From positions 1-23,426 of IMG/VR virus record IMGVR_UViG_3300032342_000070: 23,426 bases of DNA, one strand, 5' to 3'. Shown here one piece after another: positions 6,704-14,631 of this stretch. The notes under the pieces were generated by a model that saw only the letters and a program-made list of their open reading frames with translations, made no database searches and was not told where the DNA came from. The translations under genes were made by a program, and so were the position numbers. The DNA is from a virus. Positions within the stretch are counted from its first letter, which is position 1, and every line of letters begins with the position of its first letter.

Positions 6704-9109
6704 TTAGTTACCCATTCCCGTGCTAGGAGTCTCTGCCGTGAGGGCTTTGTAGTAGTCCCAGAAACCCAGGCCTTCCTTGGAGCTGAGCTTCTCGACGACT
6801 TTGGATAGCTCCTCGAATTTCCCGGTGAGCAATTTCACCATGCCGTTATCGCCAGCGAGATTGCTAAAAGCCTTGGTCAGGTTAGCCGCCGCGCTATCCA
6901 TGGCGTTGACGATCCCGACCATCTTGGCTCCAGCCTCAGTTTGCTTATTTTCGATTCGCGCCTGCTTTTTTATACTTTCTGGAACCACAGTCGAGGCCGC
7001 GTCCGCGAGTCCACCGGGAGTAGCTATGTCCTTGGCTTCTGCCGCCCCCAGCTCCCGCCGAGATTTCTCTCGATCCACCATGACCTGCTCCTCGGGGGTG
7101 AGCGCTTGTCCTGACAGTTGCTTGTCTAGCATCATCATTTCCTGCTGGCTCATGTCGATACCCATCTGCTGTTTCATCAAGTTCCGCAGCATGAGGCGAC
7201 CCGCAGCCCTGTCCCCCCCGGTCATCCCCCGAATCCGCTTCATCACCTCGCCCATCGGGCCGCCCATGGCGCCGCCCACGCCCTGCTCGCGCATTTGCTG
7301 GCCGGCGGACTCCATTTTGAGGATCGTCTGCTCGTACTCAGCAGATCCACCCTTGCCGGTGAAGCCGAAGGCCTGGAGGGTCATATAGTCCATCCCGGTA
7401 GCGGGGCCGCCTCGGCTGGCCATACCCTGCACGTACTGCCCGACCCCGCGGGCCATCTGCATCGCCCGGGTGCCGGCGATACCCGCCTTGGAGAAGCTCT
7501 CGGCCATCCCCTTGATCGCTTCCGGGGCAACCGGAATGCCAGTCGTCTCCCACTGTTTGATTCCCTCGGCCATTGACTGCATATAATCGGACAGCTCGCT
7601 TCCTGACAGTCCCAGCTCCAATGCATCCCCGATGGTACGAGCGAGCGCCTGATCCGCTTGACCCCCCATCCCGACCATTCCCCCACGACGCCCCGCCTGG
7701 AGGAAAGCCCCGGAGGTCTCGGCGCTCACCCCGTACATGGTCTGTGCCGCGAAAGAGGTGCGGATCATTCCCTGGCGCTGCATTTCTGGAAAAGTTCCGC
7801 CCCCGGCTTGCACCACCTGCATCGCCTGCTGGAGCGCAGCTTGCTGGTTTATCCCGCCTTGCACACCCCACTCGGTAATCTCGGCAACAGGGGAGGCAAT
7901 GCGGGCGCGCGCCGCAGCAATGGCGCGCGCCTTCTTGGCTTCCGCGTCCTGCGCTGTGCTTTCCCGCAGCTTCTTGCGGTTTCCTTCCCAGTCCCCCTCC
8001 TGCCGTACTTGTTCCCGGGCCCATTCCGGCTCGCCTACCGCGTTTTTCCAGAACTCCCTTTGCCTTTTATTTGCGCGACGCATCGCCAAAGGCATGTCTT
8101 CATCCTGGAGCCCCATCCCAGCTCCTTGTGGAGATCTGTACCAGGCAGCGAGGGCAGCGCTTGGATTTTTAGCCAGAAACTGTTTCCGAAACCTCGGCAT
8201 TTTTTCGGCCAACGCTTCTGGAGAAAACCAGGTATCGGCTAACTTTTGCCCACTTAGCGTTTCTTGCTGCCGTACCTGCTCTGCTCTAGCCGTTGTGCTC
8301 GCCAGATAGCGTCGTGAGGCAAAGGCTCCCGTATACGGGGCTGCAGTTACCTGCGCCCTCTGGTACTCCAGCGATTTTCCGGCGTAGCCCATCGCCGTAC
8401 TCATCATCCCGCCCAGCATCGGACTGATAGACGAAGCGAGCTGCGCCAGTCCCTGCGCTCCAGAAAAAGGTGCCTGCGCAGCGGCGCCAGCAATTCCAGC
8501 TCCTCTCCGCCACAGCCCGCTCACCGCGCCCCCCGCCATCTGCCCCAGTCCCTGGCGCCACATCCCCGGCCCCCGCTGGAGAAAGAGCGGGGCAATCCCC
8601 GGCATCGCAGTCTGGGCAAAACCCTGAGTGAAGGCCCACTTTGCATGCCGCGCATCGGCCTTGTGCTGATCATCTGTCCGCTTGGCCGCGTCGTCGGCGG
8701 CCTGCTTGCGTTTCTCGTCGGTCTTGAGCAGCTGCTCGTTTGCCCGGTTCAGATCCTGAGCGGCCTTGGCCTCTGACTGGTAGGCCTTCTCCAGATTCTT
8801 GACCGCCCCTTCCAGCCCGGAGGATTCTTCTTGTACCATCTTCAGAGAGACGGCCATTGCCTTGTAGATATTCGAGGACTTGTCCTTCATCCCCGACATG
8901 GTCTCGAATAAGGTGGCTTGGGTTTTGGCGAGTTTGCTGATCTGGCTCTCGAGCCCCTGAACCTTGGTCTGCGCTTCCTGATAACTCTTGGCTTGTTCCT
9001 TCATCCCCTTCAAGGAGTTTTCATTGACCTTGAGAATTTTCTGGAGTGCTTCGTCGAAGCCCTTGGCGTCGGCGGTGATGACTACCCCGGTTTTAATTTC
9101 ACCTGCCAT
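6704..9109 (-). CDS. Tail tape measure protein
   Basis: An 801-aa protein with the composition and position of a tape measure, which sets tail length and is ejected ahead of DNA. Residues 1-165 are a long charged coiled-coil region (many Lys, Glu, Gln; e.g. YQEAQTKVQGLESQISKLAK). Residues about 175-275 are Gly/Ala/Met-rich and hydrophobic (GLGQMAGGAVSGLWRRGAG, GAAAQAPFSGAQGLAQLASS), the membrane-active segment typical of the family. The remainder is helical, Gln/Met-rich. The ATG at 9109 is preceded by GGAGG eight bases upstream, which lies inside the end of the chaperone frame; the gap is three bases. At about 1.5 angstrom per residue it predicts a tail of roughly 120 nm. No lytic transglycosylase or peptidase motif is visible. 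Confidence 0.9.
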   Translation of the reverse strand: MAGEIKTGVVITADAKGFDEALQKILKVNENSLKGMKEQAKSYQEAQTKVQGLESQISKLAKTQATLFETMSGMKDKSSNIYKAMAVSLKMVQEESSGLEGAVKNLEKAYQSEAKAAQDLNRANEQLLKTDEKRKQAADDAAKRTDDQHKADARHAKWAFTQGFAQTAMPGIAPLFLQRGPGMWRQGLGQMAGGAVSGLWRRGAGIAGAAAQAPFSGAQGLAQLASSISPMLGGMMSTAMGYAGKSLEYQRAQVTAAPYTGAFASRRYLASTTARAEQVRQQETLSGQKLADTWFSPEALAEKMPRFRKQFLAKNPSAALAAWYRSPQGAGMGLQDEDMPLAMRRANKRQREFWKNAVGEPEWAREQVRQEGDWEGNRKKLRESTAQDAEAKKARAIAAARARIASPVAEITEWGVQGGINQQAALQQAMQVVQAGGGTFPEMQRQGMIRTSFAAQTMYGVSAETSGAFLQAGRRGGMVGMGGQADQALARTIGDALELGLSGSELSDYMQSMAEGIKQWETTGIPVAPEAIKGMAESFSKAGIAGTRAMQMARGVGQYVQGMASRGGPATGMDYMTLQAFGFTGKGGSAEYEQTILKMESAGQQMREQGVGGAMGGPMGEVMKRIRGMTGGDRAAGRLMLRNLMKQQMGIDMSQQEMMMLDKQLSGQALTPEEQVMVDREKSRRELGAAEAKDIATPGGLADAASTVVPESIKKQARIENKQTEAGAKMVGIVNAMDSAAANLTKAFSNLAGDNGMVKLLTGKFEELSKVVEKLSSKEGLGFWDYYKALTAETPSTGMGN

Positions 9110-9112
9110 GCG

Positions 9113-9523
9113 TCAATCCTCCAGGTTGGGCACTCGCCCCTCCTCCAGGTCCTGCTCCCATTGATCGATCAACTCGTCTCCCGTCTCCGGTGGCTCCCCG
9201 AGCGCCTCGTTGAGCGCGCGAAGTTGCCGACTCAGCTCCTGCCGCTCGCGCATCCGGGTGTCCTCGTTCTCCAGCTCGGCCTCGACCTCCCGTTTGCGGA
9301 TGAGGAGGTCTTCGACCATTTCTTGGTTCAACTCTGCTACGCTCTGTTCCAGAAAGAGCGGGTGATTCGGCGGCAGCTTGTACTTCTGGCTCCACCAGCG
9401 CCGGAGCCCGGTGATCCCGCTCTTTACCTCGCGTTCAGCCCGCCGCCGTACTCTTCCCGTATCCGAGAAAGGTGCTTTCGTGGTTTGCCACCTCCATGTA
9501 CAGCTCCTGGAGCAAACGCACAT
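9113..9523 (-). CDS. Downstream frame of tail assembly chaperone, probably reached by ribosomal frameshift
   Basis: This frame overlaps the end of the 170-aa chaperone gene by 89 bases as drawn from its first ATG (9523). That ATG has no ribosome site, and the N-terminal part (MCVCSRSCTWRW) looks like out-of-frame translation. From about 9466 on it encodes a highly charged helical protein (VEAELENEDTRMRERQELSR), as expected for the T part of G/GT-type chaperones, which recruits the tape measure. The frame is +1 (equivalent to -2) relative to the upstream gene. A shift-prone TTT-C (9470-9467), where Phe-tRNA could slip from UUU to UUC, or GGG-A (9458-9455), would give a product of about 277 aa. 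It stops three bases before the tape measure, the usual place. Confidence 0.72.
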   Translation of the reverse strand: MCVCSRSCTWRWQTTKAPFSDTGRVRRRAEREVKSGITGLRRWWSQKYKLPPNHPLFLEQSVAELNQEMVEDLLIRKREVEAELENEDTRMRERQELSRQLRALNEALGEPPETGDELIDQWEQDLEEGRVPNLED

Positions 9524-9947
9524 CGTTCAGCACCAGCAAATCTTCTGCCCACTTCGGCCGCTCGGTGAGACTGACGGCGAGGTGAGCGATCATCAAATTG
9601 ATCTCGCCAGTATAGGCGTCCAGGTTCGACGGCGAGATCCCCGCGGCCAAGTTGGAGCGCATGATCCCGACCAGCTGACGATCGCGGATGGAGAGCACCT
9701 TGTTGGTGAACCTTCCTTTCCAGATTTTGCCGCGACCATCTTTCCAGTTGAACTCGAAGGTACACTCGCGTTGCGCACGCGGGTCGTCCGCTTCTTTTTC
9801 TGGAATGGCACCAGTGGCGAGGTTATCGACCTTCTGGCTGATCGCTTCGCGCAAACCCTCGATGTCTTCTGGCACCAGATTGCGCAAATGCGCTAGATTG
9901 GTTAATTTCTCGTAATTTTCCGGGGATATTCCCACTTTTTCGCTCAT
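9435..9947 (-). CDS. Tail assembly chaperone, upstream frame (gpG-like)
   Basis: I place the start at ATG 9947 (MSEKVGISPENYEK), with AGGAG seven bases upstream; the frame extends to an ATG at 9995 that has no such site. The 170-aa product is acidic and helical, and lies between tail tube and tape measure, the place of lambda gpG, P2 gpE and Mu gp41, which bind the tape measure and are absent from the finished virion. Residues about 60-100 hold a short strand-rich part (CTFEFNWKDGRGKIWKGRFT) common in this type of chaperone. Its last codons overlap the next frame, allowing a longer frameshifted product. It is the first gene after an intrinsic terminator and a likely promoter. Confidence 0.82.
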   Translation of the reverse strand: MSEKVGISPENYEKLTNLAHLRNLVPEDIEGLREAISQKVDNLATGAIPEKEADDPRAQRECTFEFNWKDGRGKIWKGRFTNKVLSIRDRQLVGIMRSNLAAGISPSNLDAYTGEINLMIAHLAVSLTERPKWAEDLLVLNDVRLLQELYMEVANHESTFLGYGKSTAAG

Positions 9948-9977
9948 GGCTCGCTCTCCTGTTTGGGTCTGGGTTCG

Positions 9978-10006
9978 AGGATACGGGATGGGCACGCCGG
10001 AGGCAA
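9978..10006 (-). promoter_or_regulatory. Possible promoter for the chaperone-tape measure operon
   Basis: TTGCCT (10006-10001) and TATCCT (9983-9978) on the minus strand are 17 bases apart; each matches four of six sigma70 consensus bases. The site sits just past the terminator at 10013-10059 and before the chaperone start at 9947, where a new promoter would be needed. The hexamers are moderate, so this is a suggestion supported mainly by position and spacing. Confidence 0.35.
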
Positions 10007-10012
10007 TACTTC

Positions 10013-10059
10013 AAAAAGAAAGGGCCACCCGATGCGGGGGGGAGCACCCGGGGCCCTTT
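10013..10059 (-). terminator. Intrinsic terminator after the tail tube gene
   Basis: AAAGGGCC (10019-10026) pairs with GGCCCTTT (10052-10059), an 8-bp stem with a 25-base loop. On the transcribed strand the stem is followed by CTTTTT (10018-10013). It lies 32 bases after the tube stop codon, so it would separate very abundant sheath and tube transcripts from the chaperone and tape measure genes, which are needed in far fewer copies. Confidence 0.75.
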
Positions 10060-10091
10060 ACTTGCCCAGACTAAAACGCCCGAGCATTCTC

Positions 10092-10541
10092 TCAGACCAT
10101 CTCGCTCTCGTCCTTGACGCGAATGGCCACGAACTCCATCTCCTCGCCGACGATGCCGCGAGCGTCGATCGTCCAGTTGTGGCTAGCCACCTTGACCTGA
10201 TCGAGGTAGCTGATCACCTTGTTGGTCTTGGTGTCTTCGATCTGCGCCTGCAATTCCCCGGTGTCGAGTATGTTGGACAGGTGGACATCGGTGCTCGTAC
10301 CCGACTTGGGGAACCACCCCTTGCTCTTGAGCGTCTCGCCGACAATGCGAAACATCGAAGCGGTGAAGCGCACCCGGTAGGCGACTGGGACGTGCTCTTC
10401 CACCTCGATATTGTCGAGCACCTCGACCGGCTGGTACTCGATCTCCTCGGTGATAGCGACGTTCCGCGCGTAACCGACCTTGACGCCCCCGATGGAGAAG
10501 CGAGCGCGAGCACCCGTCAAAAGATTTCCTTTGGCAGACAT
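10092..10541 (-). CDS. Tail tube protein
   Basis: A 149-aa protein directly after the sheath gene, the usual place and size for the inner tube subunit of contractile tails. It is mostly beta strands: ARARFSIGGVKVGYARNVAI at the N-terminus, YRVRFTASMFRIVG near the middle, and a closing strand EMEFVAIRVKDESEMV, with one short helix (VGETLKSKG). This is the tube fold shared with Hcp of type VI secretion. The ATG at 10541 has AAGGAGTG upstream, lying in the ten bases after the sheath stop. A terminator follows it. Family membership is inferred from fold pattern, length and order. Confidence 0.86.
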   Translation of the reverse strand: MSAKGNLLTGARARFSIGGVKVGYARNVAITEEIEYQPVEVLDNIEVEEHVPVAYRVRFTASMFRIVGETLKSKGWFPKSGTSTDVHLSNILDTGELQAQIEDTKTNKVISYLDQVKVASHNWTIDARGIVGEEMEFVAIRVKDESEMV

Positions 10542-10551
10542 GGATCACTCC

Positions 10552-12858
10552 TTATGCCGTCTGGCGGATCGTCACCAGGTGGACGGTGTTTTTGACGAAG
10601 TTGACCGGGATGATCGGCGCCATCTCGACCTCCACGTCGAGCACGTCAACCGCCAGATCAACCCCCAGGCTCCTCCAGTCCACCAGCACCAGCGAGTCAA
10701 CCAGCAACCCGAGAGTGCCCAGTGCAACGCCCTTGGCCGCGTTGATGGTGCCGGCGAACCCGCGTTTGCCCACCGCAAACTCCATGTTGGTCCTGAAGTT
10801 GAAACAGGCGAAGTTCACCGCGGCGTTGACCGAGCCCTCGCTGTAGGCCAGGTTGTTGGAAGAGAGGTGGGTGGTCACGTTGCGGACGAATCGGCGACCC
10901 ACGCCCTCGACGTTTTCCAGAAAACAGATCCCGCCCTGGATCATTTCCTCTGCGTCGTCGACGGGGTTCCAGCTCAGATCCTGCCGGAGGGCCAAGATGT
11001 TGGCGTACTTGAAGGTCAGCGAGGTGCCGATCGGAGCGCCGGCTTGCATGCCCGCGGCGATAGCCGCGGTGAAGGGGGGCAAGAACTCTTGCCGCTCTCC
11101 GGCGGTGTTGTACCGCTCGATGGCCTGGGGAAAGGCGCGGATATGCCGCGTGTTCAGATCCACCGCCTGCGCCTTCGCCTCCGCCTTGCTCGCCACGTCG
11201 GTAAGCCCGGCGTTGAGCAGCCCGACGAACCCGTCGCGCTCCGAGCGGCCGATGCCGCACATATAGGCGCAATGAGCATCAAGCGCGGCGGCGACCGCCG
11301 GATCTCCGCTCAGCACCACGATCGAGTTGACCCGGATCTTCTTGAGCAGGTTGAGCGCGTTTTGCCAGTTGGAAAAGATGGTAGTGCCTTCGCTTCCGCC
11401 AGCAAGGAAGGTCGCGGCCACGGTGTTGGACGGGGCGCCGCCCTTGGCGCCGGAGGCCTTGGTCGCCGCGACGTACTGCGAGCTGGTGCTGATCCACTCG
11501 ATGCACGCCCAGAGGTTGGCGTAGAAGGCTGGGTTGGCCGGGGAGAGGCAGTTCTGCACGCCCTGGGCCCCGGTGGTCACGTCGAGATCGGCCGGGGAAA
11601 AGGTCGTCTTCCCGGTGACCAGGGTAAAGACAAATCCGGCGGCGGAGGCGTAGCGGGCGTTGAAGTAGTCGGCGCATTTCTGGAGCGTCGACTGCACCGC
11701 CACCGAAGTCCGGCCGGCGTTGGCCGAGAAGGTCACGGTCTGTGCCGCCTCCACCTCGCCGAGGGCGAGGTACTGCAGCTCCGAGAAGTTCCCGACGCCG
11801 GCTACCGGGGTGGTGCCGGTGAGCGTGATCTTCTCCATCTGGATCGCCCCAGCGGTCGAGAGCCCGACAAGCAGCAAACGCTTGGTGCTCGCTCCACTGG
11901 AAACCGCGGTCACCGGCAGGTTGGCCACGTAGCCAGAGGCGAACTTGGCCAGGCCCTTGACCGGGTTGGCTCCGGCGGCGACCGTGAGCAGCGTCGCGCC
12001 GCCGCTGTGCTTGGTCATGGTCACCGTGCCGACAAGGGTGCCGACGACGCGGACTCCGAGCACCCGGGAGAAGGTCTGCGCGCCGTTGACCAGCGTGGTG
12101 CCGTTGAGCGTGAGGGTCTCGCGCACGGCCGCCGAAGAGGCATCCAGGCCGTAGACGATGAGCGAAAGCGCAACGTCCGAAGCGCTGGAGGAGACCACAT
12201 CCACCAGGCCGTCGGCGCCCAGCTGGCTGGTGATCTCGCCGTCTAGGCCCAGGTTGGCCCGGGTAGCCTTGGCCACGATCGCCCCGCTCGACTCCACCTC
12301 CGCGGTCATCGCGTCCCAACCGTTGGTGGGCTTGATGTACTTCAAATTGAAGAACACGTCCCCGCCCACGTCATCGCCGGCCTCAACCTGATCCTCGAAG
12401 GTGATCGTGATCAGCTTTCCCTGCACCGTGCCGTCGGCGATGGCCACGTTGATCTGGGATGTGAAAGCGCCATAGTCGACGCTGGAGAGCGAGAGCGCGT
12501 TGCCGTAGGCGTTTCCGAGCAGCGCCGCCGACTGGGTGGCCGGGTTGATCTTCATGGCCACCACTTCTTGCGCGCCGGCTTGGATGTCCGGATCCTTGGA
12601 GGGCGCGAACAGCATGTCCGCCACCTCCCGCAGATCTCCGGAGTGAAACAGCTGCTTGCCCTTCTCGGGCTTGTTCAGCCGTAAGAAGTCCTTGGGCTCG
12701 GTCATTGCCGATGCCGGTTTCCCGCCAACTGCCGTACCGAGAACCGCGATGATCCCCGAAGCCCCCAACCCCACCTGCTCCAGGCCCGAAGCATCGACTT
12801 GCGAGTAGCTTCCCGGTGCGCTGATCAGCCGTCCGTTGAAAAAGATACTGGTTGCCAT
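10552..12858 (-). CDS. Tail sheath protein, enlarged by a beta-rich insert
   Basis: A 768-aa protein of the contractile sheath family. The N-terminus has the usual FNGRLISAPGSYSQVDASG and a hydrophobic GIIAVLGTAVGG strand; the C-terminal domain has the typical polymerisation region (FLENVEGVGRRFVRNVTTH about 646-664, then NFRTNMEFAVGKRGFAGTI and DVEVEMAPIIPVNFVKNTVH), ending in strands used to link neighbouring subunits. Sheath proteins are often 380-660 aa; this one is longer because residues about 200-390 form a Gly/Thr/Val-rich beta insert with two similar copies of one unit (about 229-281 and 327-378). Such inserts usually lie on the outer surface of the tail. Start ATG is preceded by AAGGAGCG. 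Ten bases separate it from the tube gene. Confidence 0.92.
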   Translation of the reverse strand: MATSIFFNGRLISAPGSYSQVDASGLEQVGLGASGIIAVLGTAVGGKPASAMTEPKDFLRLNKPEKGKQLFHSGDLREVADMLFAPSKDPDIQAGAQEVVAMKINPATQSAALLGNAYGNALSLSSVDYGAFTSQINVAIADGTVQGKLITITFEDQVEAGDDVGGDVFFNLKYIKPTNGWDAMTAEVESSGAIVAKATRANLGLDGEITSQLGADGLVDVVSSSASDVALSLIVYGLDASSAAVRETLTLNGTTLVNGAQTFSRVLGVRVVGTLVGTVTMTKHSGGATLLTVAAGANPVKGLAKFASGYVANLPVTAVSSGASTKRLLLVGLSTAGAIQMEKITLTGTTPVAGVGNFSELQYLALGEVEAAQTVTFSANAGRTSVAVQSTLQKCADYFNARYASAAGFVFTLVTGKTTFSPADLDVTTGAQGVQNCLSPANPAFYANLWACIEWISTSSQYVAATKASGAKGGAPSNTVAATFLAGGSEGTTIFSNWQNALNLLKKIRVNSIVVLSGDPAVAAALDAHCAYMCGIGRSERDGFVGLLNAGLTDVASKAEAKAQAVDLNTRHIRAFPQAIERYNTAGERQEFLPPFTAAIAAGMQAGAPIGTSLTFKYANILALRQDLSWNPVDDAEEMIQGGICFLENVEGVGRRFVRNVTTHLSSNNLAYSEGSVNAAVNFACFNFRTNMEFAVGKRGFAGTINAAKGVALGTLGLLVDSLVLVDWRSLGVDLAVDVLDVEVEMAPIIPVNFVKNTVHLVTIRQTA
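11725..12174. repeat. Two diverged copies of a beta unit within the sheath gene
   Basis: The sheath residues 229-281 (bases 12016-12174) and 327-378 (11725-11880) share the order L-x-V-x-GL, E-x-x-TL-x-GTT-x-V-x-G-x-x-x-F, then a V/L strand, and GTVT or QTVTF. About 45 residues separate the copies. They are similar in protein but visibly diverged in DNA, so the duplication is old. They make up most of the extra length of this sheath. Confidence 0.6.
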
Positions 12859-12867
12859 GATCGCTCC

Positions 12868-13140
12868 TTAGTTGGTGGGGGTAGCCATGAATTTCTGGAA
12901 CGCTTCACGCCACCCCAGGACGGTCAGCGGCCCTAGCCCCCCGCGCTTGACGTGGTTGCGGAAGCCCGCCAACTGATCGAAGCGCTTGCCCGAAAGCCGG
13001 GTCCAGACCTCGAAGCTCACTGTCATCCGGGAAGCGGGCTTCTCGGTTTCTGGAACGGGTTGAACAGCGGCGGCGGCAGGCTCCTCAACCGGATCGGCGG
13101 GAGCTGCGGACTCAGGGATTTTAGATTTGATCTCCGGCAT
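12868..13140 (-). CDS. Small Ala/Pro-rich protein between tail terminator and sheath
   Basis: A 90-aa protein starting at ATG 13140 (AGAGGAAA upstream). The first 38 residues are low complexity, rich in Ala, Pro and Glu, and look disordered. The last 50 form a compact basic and hydrophobic part (TVSFEVWTRLSGKRFDQLAGF, then LTVLGWREAFQKFM). It overlaps the end of the tail terminator gene by 20 bases and stops nine bases before the sheath start. Unassigned. Its place next to the sheath suggests a small neck or sheath-associated protein, but nothing in the sequence proves this. Confidence 0.72.
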   Translation of the reverse strand: MPEIKSKIPESAAPADPVEEPAAAAVQPVPETEKPASRMTVSFEVWTRLSGKRFDQLAGFRNHVKRGGLGPLTVLGWREAFQKFMATPTN

Positions 13141-13813
13141 CGGTTTCCTCTCCGTCGTCGAAATAGGGAATTACGTTGGTATTGACCTCCCCAACATCAC
13201 TCGGGCTCCCACTTTTGTCAACGGCAATGCCCGATATCTTGAAGGCCTTGGTCAAACGAGAGGCGCGATTGATCTGCTGCAACTCGCGTTCGCAGTAGAA
13301 GATAATCCGGCGCAGGAAAAGATGCTCGGGCATGTACGCCGGGTCAAGCATCAACTCCTCGCCGCTTACCTTGATGCTGGCCAGCCCCTGCTCGGTGAGC
13401 TGCTCCAGCCCGGCAAGCAAGATCATCTTGGCGATCTCGTAGTAGTAGGCGGTGGTGTCCGGGTGCTCGGAAATGACAGTCAGGAAATAGGTGTGCTCCC
13501 AGATGGCCACGTTGACATCGCAGCGAAAGTATTTGTCGTCCTCATCCATCACCATCCCGCCGTCGTCCCCGAGCACGGTCTGGCTTTCGCCCTCGCTGCC
13601 CAGGGTGATGGCGATAGCCGGGTACTTGTTGTCCTGGCGAGAGTAGCCGTTGACCAGCGCGACCGGGTGGGCGGCGAAGAAGGTCTTGATCGCCCCGACC
13701 TCGGCCTCGGCCAGGCCGTAATTTTCCAGAAAGATGTCTTCCAGAATGAGCGGGTCGGCGACAATGGCGTCGAATCCGTCTTGGAGTAGATCGATGAGGT
13801 AGCGTTGGATCAT
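13121..13813 (-). CDS. Probable tail terminator / tail completion protein
   Basis: A 230-aa mixed alpha/beta protein one small gene upstream of the sheath, where contractile phages encode the protein that caps the tail tube and sheath (T4 gp15 or lambda gpU type). It opens with a helix (QRYLIDLLQDGFDAIVADPL), has strands around NKYPAIAITLGSEG and YFRCDVNVAIWEH, a long helix (TTAYYYEIAKMILLAGLEQL) and a strand pair (FLRRIIFYCERELQQ), the order of secondary structure in tail terminators. The acidic C-terminal 35 residues look flexible. The ATG overlaps the preceding TGA (ATGA), so translation is coupled. Assignment is from order and pattern, not from a diagnostic motif. Confidence 0.72.
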   Translation of the reverse strand: MIQRYLIDLLQDGFDAIVADPLILEDIFLENYGLAEAEVGAIKTFFAAHPVALVNGYSRQDNKYPAIAITLGSEGESQTVLGDDGGMVMDEDDKYFRCDVNVAIWEHTYFLTVISEHPDTTAYYYEIAKMILLAGLEQLTEQGLASIKVSGEELMLDPAYMPEHLFLRRIIFYCERELQQINRASRLTKAFKISGIAVDKSGSPSDVGEVNTNVIPYFDDGEETDAGDQI

Positions 13814-14631
13814 TTTGAGCCCTCGAAATAGGCCTGGAAAGCGTCTGGGGCGATCCGCTGCACGAAATTAGCAACCTGCTTGGCCAGATGTTGTGCGGGG
13901 ATGGCCTTGCGGATCCAGCCGGTGGTGACCCGGGTGGAGATGGTCCGGAAGGTCATGTAGAAGTTCTGGGTGCCCTTCTCATAAGTCTTCTCCATGCGCA
14001 CCATGCCCGAGTAGATGTCGCTCTTGTGGTGCGACTTGAGCAACGGGATGCCCAGACTGCTGGTGTCGAGCCGCGCGCCCCATTTGGTCTTACCCCCAGG
14101 ACCGCCGAAGGTCGCGGTCAGCTGCTCCTTCGCCGCCCCGTAGACCTCCTTGCCCAGCTTCTTGGCGTTGGCTACCGCCTGGTGCGCGCCGTAGGCCGAG
14201 CCCATCGGCTGGCCGATCTGCTTGGTCGATCCGGGGGTGGTGTGGCGCAAGGGAATGGCCCGGTAGTAACCCGGCTTCTGCCCCTTCTTGGGCTGCGCCT
14301 GGCGCTTGCCCTTCTGCCCGAAGGGCGCCACAGGAACCGATGGGCCCAGCAGGATCTTGCGCAAATCGATCTGCGGCGAGCCGTCCTCGAGCATGTGCGG
14401 GATCTCGCCCACCAGAGCGATCACCGCCACCCCGGGCATGGATGCCACCGGCTGGATGCCCCGGATGTAGTCGTTGCGAAAGCTGGACTTCATCCCCGAG
14501 GCGAGCTTGATCCAGTGCGCCCGGGCCGCGGAAGCGATGTCCCCCAGTACAGTGTCAATCGCGCCCTTGGAGATCCCGGCGACCAGCTCCGGCGGGATCA
14601 ATGAGCCAATCATTTCGATCTTGATGCTCAT
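13810..14631 (-). CDS. Neck / head-tail joining protein, HK97 gp10-like
   Basis: A 273-aa basic protein. An N-terminal helix (ARAHWIKLASGMKSSFRNDY) followed by strands (VAVIALVGEIPHMLEDG) resembles the HK97 gp10-like tail-completion family, in which a helix plus a G-x-x-PH-x-x-E-x-G segment is common. The middle (about 105-190) is Lys/Gly/Gln-rich and probably a flexible loop region. The C-terminus holds FYMTFRTISTRVTTGWIRKA, a strand and helix also found in this family. It begins in an ATGA overlap with the preceding gene and ends in one with the tail terminator gene. Role inferred: joining head connector to the tail. Confidence 0.7.
   Translation of the reverse strand: MSIKIEMIGSLIPPELVAGISKGAIDTVLGDIASAARAHWIKLASGMKSSFRNDYIRGIQPVASMPGVAVIALVGEIPHMLEDGSPQIDLRKILLGPSVPVAPFGQKGKRQAQPKKGQKPGYYRAIPLRHTTPGSTKQIGQPMGSAYGAHQAVANAKKLGKEVYGAAKEQLTATFGGPGGKTKWGARLDTSSLGIPLLKSHHKSDIYSGMVRMEKTYEKGTQNFYMTFRTISTRVTTGWIRKAIPAQHLAKQVANFVQRIAPDAFQAYFEGSK

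Noticed and set aside
10480-12246. A 588-codon open frame on the plus strand
   Set aside because: It is antisense to the sheath gene, has a His/Arg/Gly/Asp-rich composition with no fold pattern, and no ribosome site. It arises from GC-rich codon positions of the sheath gene.
11279-12319. A 346-codon open frame on the minus strand in another frame of the sheath gene
   Set aside because: Arg/Gly/Asp-rich out-of-frame translation without hydrophobic core; the sheath frame explains the region fully.
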